64,000 nt of DNA, from NCBI RefSeq assembly GCF_003987355.1, contig NZ_PIPR01000001.1, positions 806,001 through 870,000 on the forward strand, read 5' to 3'. The notes under the pieces were generated by a model. The model did no database searches, was not told the origin of the DNA, and worked only from the letters and a program-made list of their open reading frames with translations. How positions within the stretch are numbered: the first letter of the stretch is position 1; every line of letters starts with the position of its first letter. The position numbers and the translations under genes were made by a program. Shown one piece after another: positions 61,227-64,000 of this stretch. The DNA comes from Pseudidiomarina aestuarii (GTDB taxonomy: Bacteria; Pseudomonadota; Gammaproteobacteria; Enterobacterales; Alteromonadaceae).

Positions 61227-62005
61227 TCTGCACGCTCCGCTGCAAAGATTGGCAGTTTAATCAGATCAGGGGCGGTTTGCTTACGCGCCATACGAATTGC
61301 TTTAGTTAAGTCGCCTAAATAAGCGTCATCCAAAGCATCCCACTCATTGGTTTCTTTGTTGTAGATCCAGCCGTTCGCTAAATCCAAAGACTGTGCCATC
61401 AATGCAGCACGACCCAAGTGGAAGAAGTCGACTGAGATTTCTTCACCTTCGAAGCTCAGTTTTCCTTCGTATGCAATCAAGCCTGAACCGTAGTCCATTT
61501 CAGCTTGGTATGCTTCTGTGATCTGACGGAATTGCTCAGAAGTCGTGACGTTAGCGTTTTCCATGACGTCGCGAAGACGTTCAACGCGCGCTAAACGACG
61601 CTCTTTATGAATTGGAATATCCAAGTTCACAAATTGCTCGAGCGAGTCGATCATTTTGTACATCAAAGGAACGACGCCTTGCTTCGTTTCTTCGATACCA
61701 TCGATTTGACGCTGCAAAGATGCCAACGAGGCGTTTTGATCATCAACCAAACGCTGCACGTGGTCATTGTAAACTTTTAAGTTTTCATATTCGTCTACAA
61801 CAGCGCGATATTCGTAAAGCAGCTCTTGGCTCTGCTCGTACAAAGAATCGATTTTCGTTTGTGAGCGGACATCAGCCGCATGGATTTTTGCTTCTTCGTT
61901 TTGCAACGTAGAAACGTCTTGAGCGGCAACGCTTGCGCTACCTGCAACCGCGAACATACCAACAAGGGCAGCTGCGACTTTGCTTTTATTGATTACTTTG
62001 GTCAT
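61223..62005 (-). CDS. DUF3450 periplasmic coiled-coil protein
   Basis: 260 residues from ATG 62005 with GGGA upstream (a TTG three codons earlier is not used). Signal peptide ends near VAAQ (about residue 29). Residues about 30-120 form a long coiled coil, then MYKMIDSLEQFVNLDIP and RALMAQSLDLANGWIYNKET, the DUF3450 signature. First gene of the six-gene TonB operon. Function unproven; co-occurrence with TtpC/ExbB/ExbD/TonB points to a structural or regulatory role in that complex. Confidence 0.9.
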   Translation of the reverse strand: MTKVINKSKVAAALVGMFAVAGSASVAAQDVSTLQNEEAKIHAADVRSQTKIDSLYEQSQELLYEYRAVVDEYENLKVYNDHVQRLVDDQNASLASLQRQIDGIEETKQGVVPLMYKMIDSLEQFVNLDIPIHKERRLARVERLRDVMENANVTTSEQFRQITEAYQAEMDYGSGLIAYEGKLSFEGEEISVDFFHLGRAALMAQSLDLANGWIYNKETNEWDALDDAYLGDLTKAIRMARKQTAPDLIKLPIFAAERAE

Positions 62006-62364
62006 AGTTCCCAACCAATTTGACTTAACTTTATGCAGAACGACACTACGTCGTCAGCATCCCAGTTATTTGAGTGACGAAAAGAGTTTAATCAACACTT
62101 GCAGCTATTGCAGCTAATAATAAAGCTGCAATAATGCTTCAATACTCCCACGATTGAACGGAACCTGTCAACAGCCGATATCGTATCCAAACAGACTATT
62201 TTAGCTTACTCAAAAGCTTCACAGATTTATAACAGAGCGTGGATTTACTGGAGCGCTACTGATGCATATTTGAACACTTGTATAGAACAAAGTTCCGCGT
62301 CTTTACAATTTACTGACGGCGGTCGAGAACTCGTTTAAGCTGCGCGCAGTATTGGGAGAAAGTA
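62006..62364. promoter_or_regulatory. Divergent intergenic region with TTGCAGCT repeats
   Basis: 359 bp between DUF3450 (-) and priC (+), no gene found. TTGCAGCT occurs twice directly (62099-62106, 62108-62115), and the second copy forms a 9-bp inverted repeat ATTGCAGCT (62107-62115) / AGCTGCAAT (62124-62132). It lies about 100-125 bp before DUF3450, in a fair position for an operator or transcript hairpin. No convincing Fur box was seen although the operon is of the iron-uptake type. Confidence 0.45.
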
Positions 62365-62658
62365 ATGGCAACAACGATTACGGTAGAGTTAATCCAGCGG
62401 CTTGAGAAAACTCTAGAAGAATTTGAACAACAAATTAACGCGATGCAGATCCATCGCGATAACTTTAGTCCTTGGTTTGACGATAATTTGTTCCACGGTG
62501 ATGCCGAACATCCACTCGATTATCCACGTGAAATACGCCGTCATTTGCAGCGCTTACAACGCACCGAAGATGCAACGCAGCGAGAGTGGCTGGCCACGAA
62601 AATGAGTGACCAAATCACCGCGCTGCATCAAGCATTGAGTCGCAATCAGAAGAAATAG
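62365..62658 (+). CDS. priC: Primosomal replication protein PriC
   Basis: 97 residues, a little short for PriC, all helical. Pattern FSPWFDDNLFH, then LQRLQR, REWLATKMSDQITALHQAL follows the PriC family (wedge helix, then a WLA...Q..AL block). PriC reloads DnaB at stalled forks with gaps. GGGAGAAA lies just before the ATG. In E. coli priC also lies near apt-dnaX, which supports the call. Confidence 0.82.
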   Translation: MATTITVELIQRLEKTLEEFEQQINAMQIHRDNFSPWFDDNLFHGDAEHPLDYPREIRRHLQRLQRTEDATQREWLATKMSDQITALHQALSRNQKK

Positions 62659-62667
62659 CTGTGGCCC

Positions 62668-63762
62668 CTAACGCCGCTTAGTACGGGCAAAACCTAGTTC
62701 GCTGCGCACTGCATTCGGTAAGTCTGGTAAAGCGCTTTTGGGAAGCAAATAAGTTGCCATAGCAAAGAAGTCTTTAAATACCCTGTTTTGCTCAGTTGTG
62801 CGGCGCAAATAATCATGTCCCGAAGAACCACCCGTCCCAATTTTCGTGCCGAGCATTCGCTGCACCATCATGGCGTGCTTATATCGCCAAATCGTCAACT
62901 TTTCATCCAGCTCTGCAAATGCAGTGATGACTTGAAATGCCAATTGAAATGCAGGTTCCTCGCGATATTGAGTAATGAATAGCGCACTCAACATAGCGGA
63001 CTGTGACAATCGGACTGCACCTTCTTTTTGCAAATCTTTATAACGATTGTTATCGAAAAGCGCCTCAAACATGCTTCGATTGGACTGCAAAGTTGCCAAT
63101 TCCTGAGCCAATTGTTCTTCGCTAGCTGAATTTTCTCGAATGATCGCCTCATCACGAGCGAAGGCGTCTGTAACAGCAGCTTGGTAATGTTCCCAAAAGC
63201 GAAAGTCCTCAAACTCGAGGAATGGCATCCGAGCTAACCACGCGTCCACACAATCGAATAAGCTCGGTAATTGTTCGAGTGCCTCGAGATGCTCTTGGTC
63301 AGCAGGTTTCAGTCGGTTGTAAAAAGACTCTTGATCAAAGGCTATCCGCTTGCCGCGCGTGAGTCCCAGAATGATTTCGAGTTCCTTAAATTGCACACTC
63401 TGAAATCCGGATGCTGGTACTAAGTAGTCGCGAAACTCAAGGAATTCCTGCGGCGTCATCGTTTCAATAACACCAACTTGGTCATTCATCAAATCTTGAA
63501 TCGTCAGGACTCGCTGCAACCGGTGTCCAACCATGTATAAATCGGCATCTCCTAGCTCGGGTTGCTGAAACAAACGATGAATCGAACGCAGTTCATGGAG
63601 GACTTGCTTAAACCAGAGCTCATACACTTGATGCACAATAATAAACAACATTTCATCATGCGCTTCAGCACCATAGCGCGGGCTGTGCGGATTCTGCGCA
63701 GTTAATAACTGGTCGAGCGAGAGGTATTCGCCGTAATAGACGGGTTGAGGATTCTTGGGCAT
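62668..63762 (-). CDS. kynA: Tryptophan 2,3-dioxygenase
   Basis: 364 residues from ATG 63762 (MPKNPQPVYYGEYLSLDQLL) with AGGGAAG 8 nt upstream. The open frame continues 22 codons further through a 7-bp repeat array (NNEQRTT), which is not protein-coding sequence. Heme enzyme that opens the indole ring of L-Trp to N-formylkynurenine. Proximal and substrate-binding blocks: EMLFIIVHQVYELWFKQ, YRYKHAMMVQRMLG-like WRYKHAMMVQRMLG, and GTGGSSGHDYLRRT. No other kynurenine-pathway gene is in the window. Tail-to-tail with priC (9 bp). Confidence 0.95.
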   Translation of the reverse strand: MPKNPQPVYYGEYLSLDQLLTAQNPHSPRYGAEAHDEMLFIIVHQVYELWFKQVLHELRSIHRLFQQPELGDADLYMVGHRLQRVLTIQDLMNDQVGVIETMTPQEFLEFRDYLVPASGFQSVQFKELEIILGLTRGKRIAFDQESFYNRLKPADQEHLEALEQLPSLFDCVDAWLARMPFLEFEDFRFWEHYQAAVTDAFARDEAIIRENSASEEQLAQELATLQSNRSMFEALFDNNRYKDLQKEGAVRLSQSAMLSALFITQYREEPAFQLAFQVITAFAELDEKLTIWRYKHAMMVQRMLGTKIGTGGSSGHDYLRRTTEQNRVFKDFFAMATYLLPKSALPDLPNAVRSELGFARTKRR

Positions 63763-63784
63763 AACACACTTCCCTGCTGTGAAC

Positions 63785-63819
63785 TTCGTTGTTCGTTGTT
63801 CGTTATTCGTTGTTCGATT
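63785..63819. repeat. 7-bp tandem repeat array (TTCGTTG)
   Basis: Five units: TTCGTTG at 63785 and 63792, TTCGTTA at 63799, TTCGTTG at 63806, TTCGATT at 63813. A related inverted run CGAATAACGA lies at 63857-63866, exactly complementary to TCGTTATTCG at 63800-63809. Placed between kynA and the 4.5S RNA gene. Its reverse translation (NNEQRTT) is a known source of false N-termini. Confidence 0.9.
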
Positions 63820-63878
63820 CAACAACAATAGTGGAGGAAAGTCGAGGGGGCTTTGTCGAATAACGAGTAACGACAGCG

Positions 63879-63897
63879 AAGCGTTCGAGTAACGCTT
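63879..63897. terminator. Hairpin downstream of the 4.5S RNA gene
   Basis: AAGCGTT-CGAGT-AACGCTT, a perfect 7-bp stem with a 5-nt loop, 13 bp beyond the RNA 3' end. On the minus strand it lacks a T-run; on the plus strand it is followed by a T-rich stretch. Termination role uncertain. Confidence 0.35.
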
Positions 63898-63910
63898 TTG
63901 GTTTTAGATT

Positions 63911-64000
63911 GGGTGGCGGCCCTACCAGCCACACCTCGGCACCCACATCCCCAACTACGGCTGCTCCCTTCCGGGCCTGACCGGGTTCGCTAGTTCGTGT
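63911..64000 (-). ncRNA. ffs: 4.5S signal recognition particle RNA (5' part outside window)
   Basis: The minus strand contains the universally conserved SRP apical region: GGTCAGGCCCGGAAGGGAGC, then AGCC, and a 3' arm ending GGCTGGTAGGGCCGCCACC. It binds Ffh and targets membrane proteins to the translocon. The 3' end is near 63911; the 5' arm lies beyond the window edge. Confidence 0.95.

Noticed and set aside
62006-62364. Fur box for the TonB operon
   Set aside because: I looked for the GATAATGATAATCATTATC-type pattern on both strands and saw no convincing match.
63763-63828. 22-codon N-terminal extension of tryptophan dioxygenase (NNEQRTT)
   Set aside because: It is translation of the 7-bp repeat array; a good ribosome site precedes the ATG at 63762 and the family starts there.

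Overview
The window is a chromosomal segment of a gammaproteobacterium, probably an Alteromonadales-type marine or aquatic bacterium (an Idiomarina- or Rheinheimera-like relative; this is inference). The placement rests on gene blocks that keep the order known from E. coli and relatives: gloA-rnt-grxD-sodB, yoaA-tsaB-slp-fadD-rnd, hisLGDCBHA-F-IE, apt-dnaX-ybaB-recR-htpG-adk, with priC and the 4.5S RNA gene nearby. The TonB operon with DUF3450 and a large TolQ-like protein also fits Shewanella/Vibrio/Alteromonas-type bacteria.

Region 1 (1-21846): the 3' part of a non-ribosomal peptide synthetase (NRPS) assembly line on the + strand. Two giant genes, the first cut by the window start, hold six adenylation domains: A(Phe)-N-methyltransferase-T; C-A(Asn)-T-E; C-A(hydrophobic?)-T; then, after a TubC-type docking domain, C-A(Ser)-T; C-A(Gly)-T; C-A(unassigned)-T-E-TE. 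Predicted partial product: ...N-Me-Phe - D-Asn - X - Ser - Gly - D-X, released by the C-terminal thioesterase. It abuts the conserved gloA-rnt block with only 67 bp between.

Region 2 (21900-36450): housekeeping and stress genes. These are gloA, rnt, a DUF2238 membrane protein, a 2-Cys peroxiredoxin, grxD, sodB, fadR, dsbB, ycgN/ycgM, an MltB-like transglycosylase, ycgL, rnd, fadD, an alpha/beta hydrolase, slp, tsaB and yoaA. FadR-like sites lie upstream of both fadR and fadD.

Region 3 (36586-44018): the full histidine operon on the + strand. It is preceded by a consensus promoter, an 18-residue leader peptide with seven His codons (six consecutive), and a complete attenuator (pause, antiterminator and terminator hairpins).

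Region 4 (44015-53695): MATE exporter, SufS/CsdA-like aminotransferase, alpha/beta hydrolase, MAPEG protein, adk, htpG (with a near-perfect sigma-32 promoter), recR, ybaB and dnaX. dnaX carries an A10 slippage site positioned to make the short gamma subunit.

Region 5 (53695-56922): apt, a single-domain response regulator, a 41-residue membrane peptide that is easily missed, and a RiPP operon of the bufferin/HvfA type. That operon has an EGKCG-repeat precursor (bufA), a DUF692/MNIO enzyme (bufB) and a DUF2063 partner (bufC), all translationally coupled. This is the most interesting small system in the window.

Region 6 (56952-64000): a six-gene TonB energy-transduction operon (DUF3450, large TolQ/ExbB-like protein, ExbB, ExbD, TonB, TPR), priC, tryptophan 2,3-dioxygenase, an array of 7-bp repeats, and the 3' part of the 4.5S SRP RNA gene cut by the window end. 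No insertion sequence, CRISPR array or tRNA gene was found.
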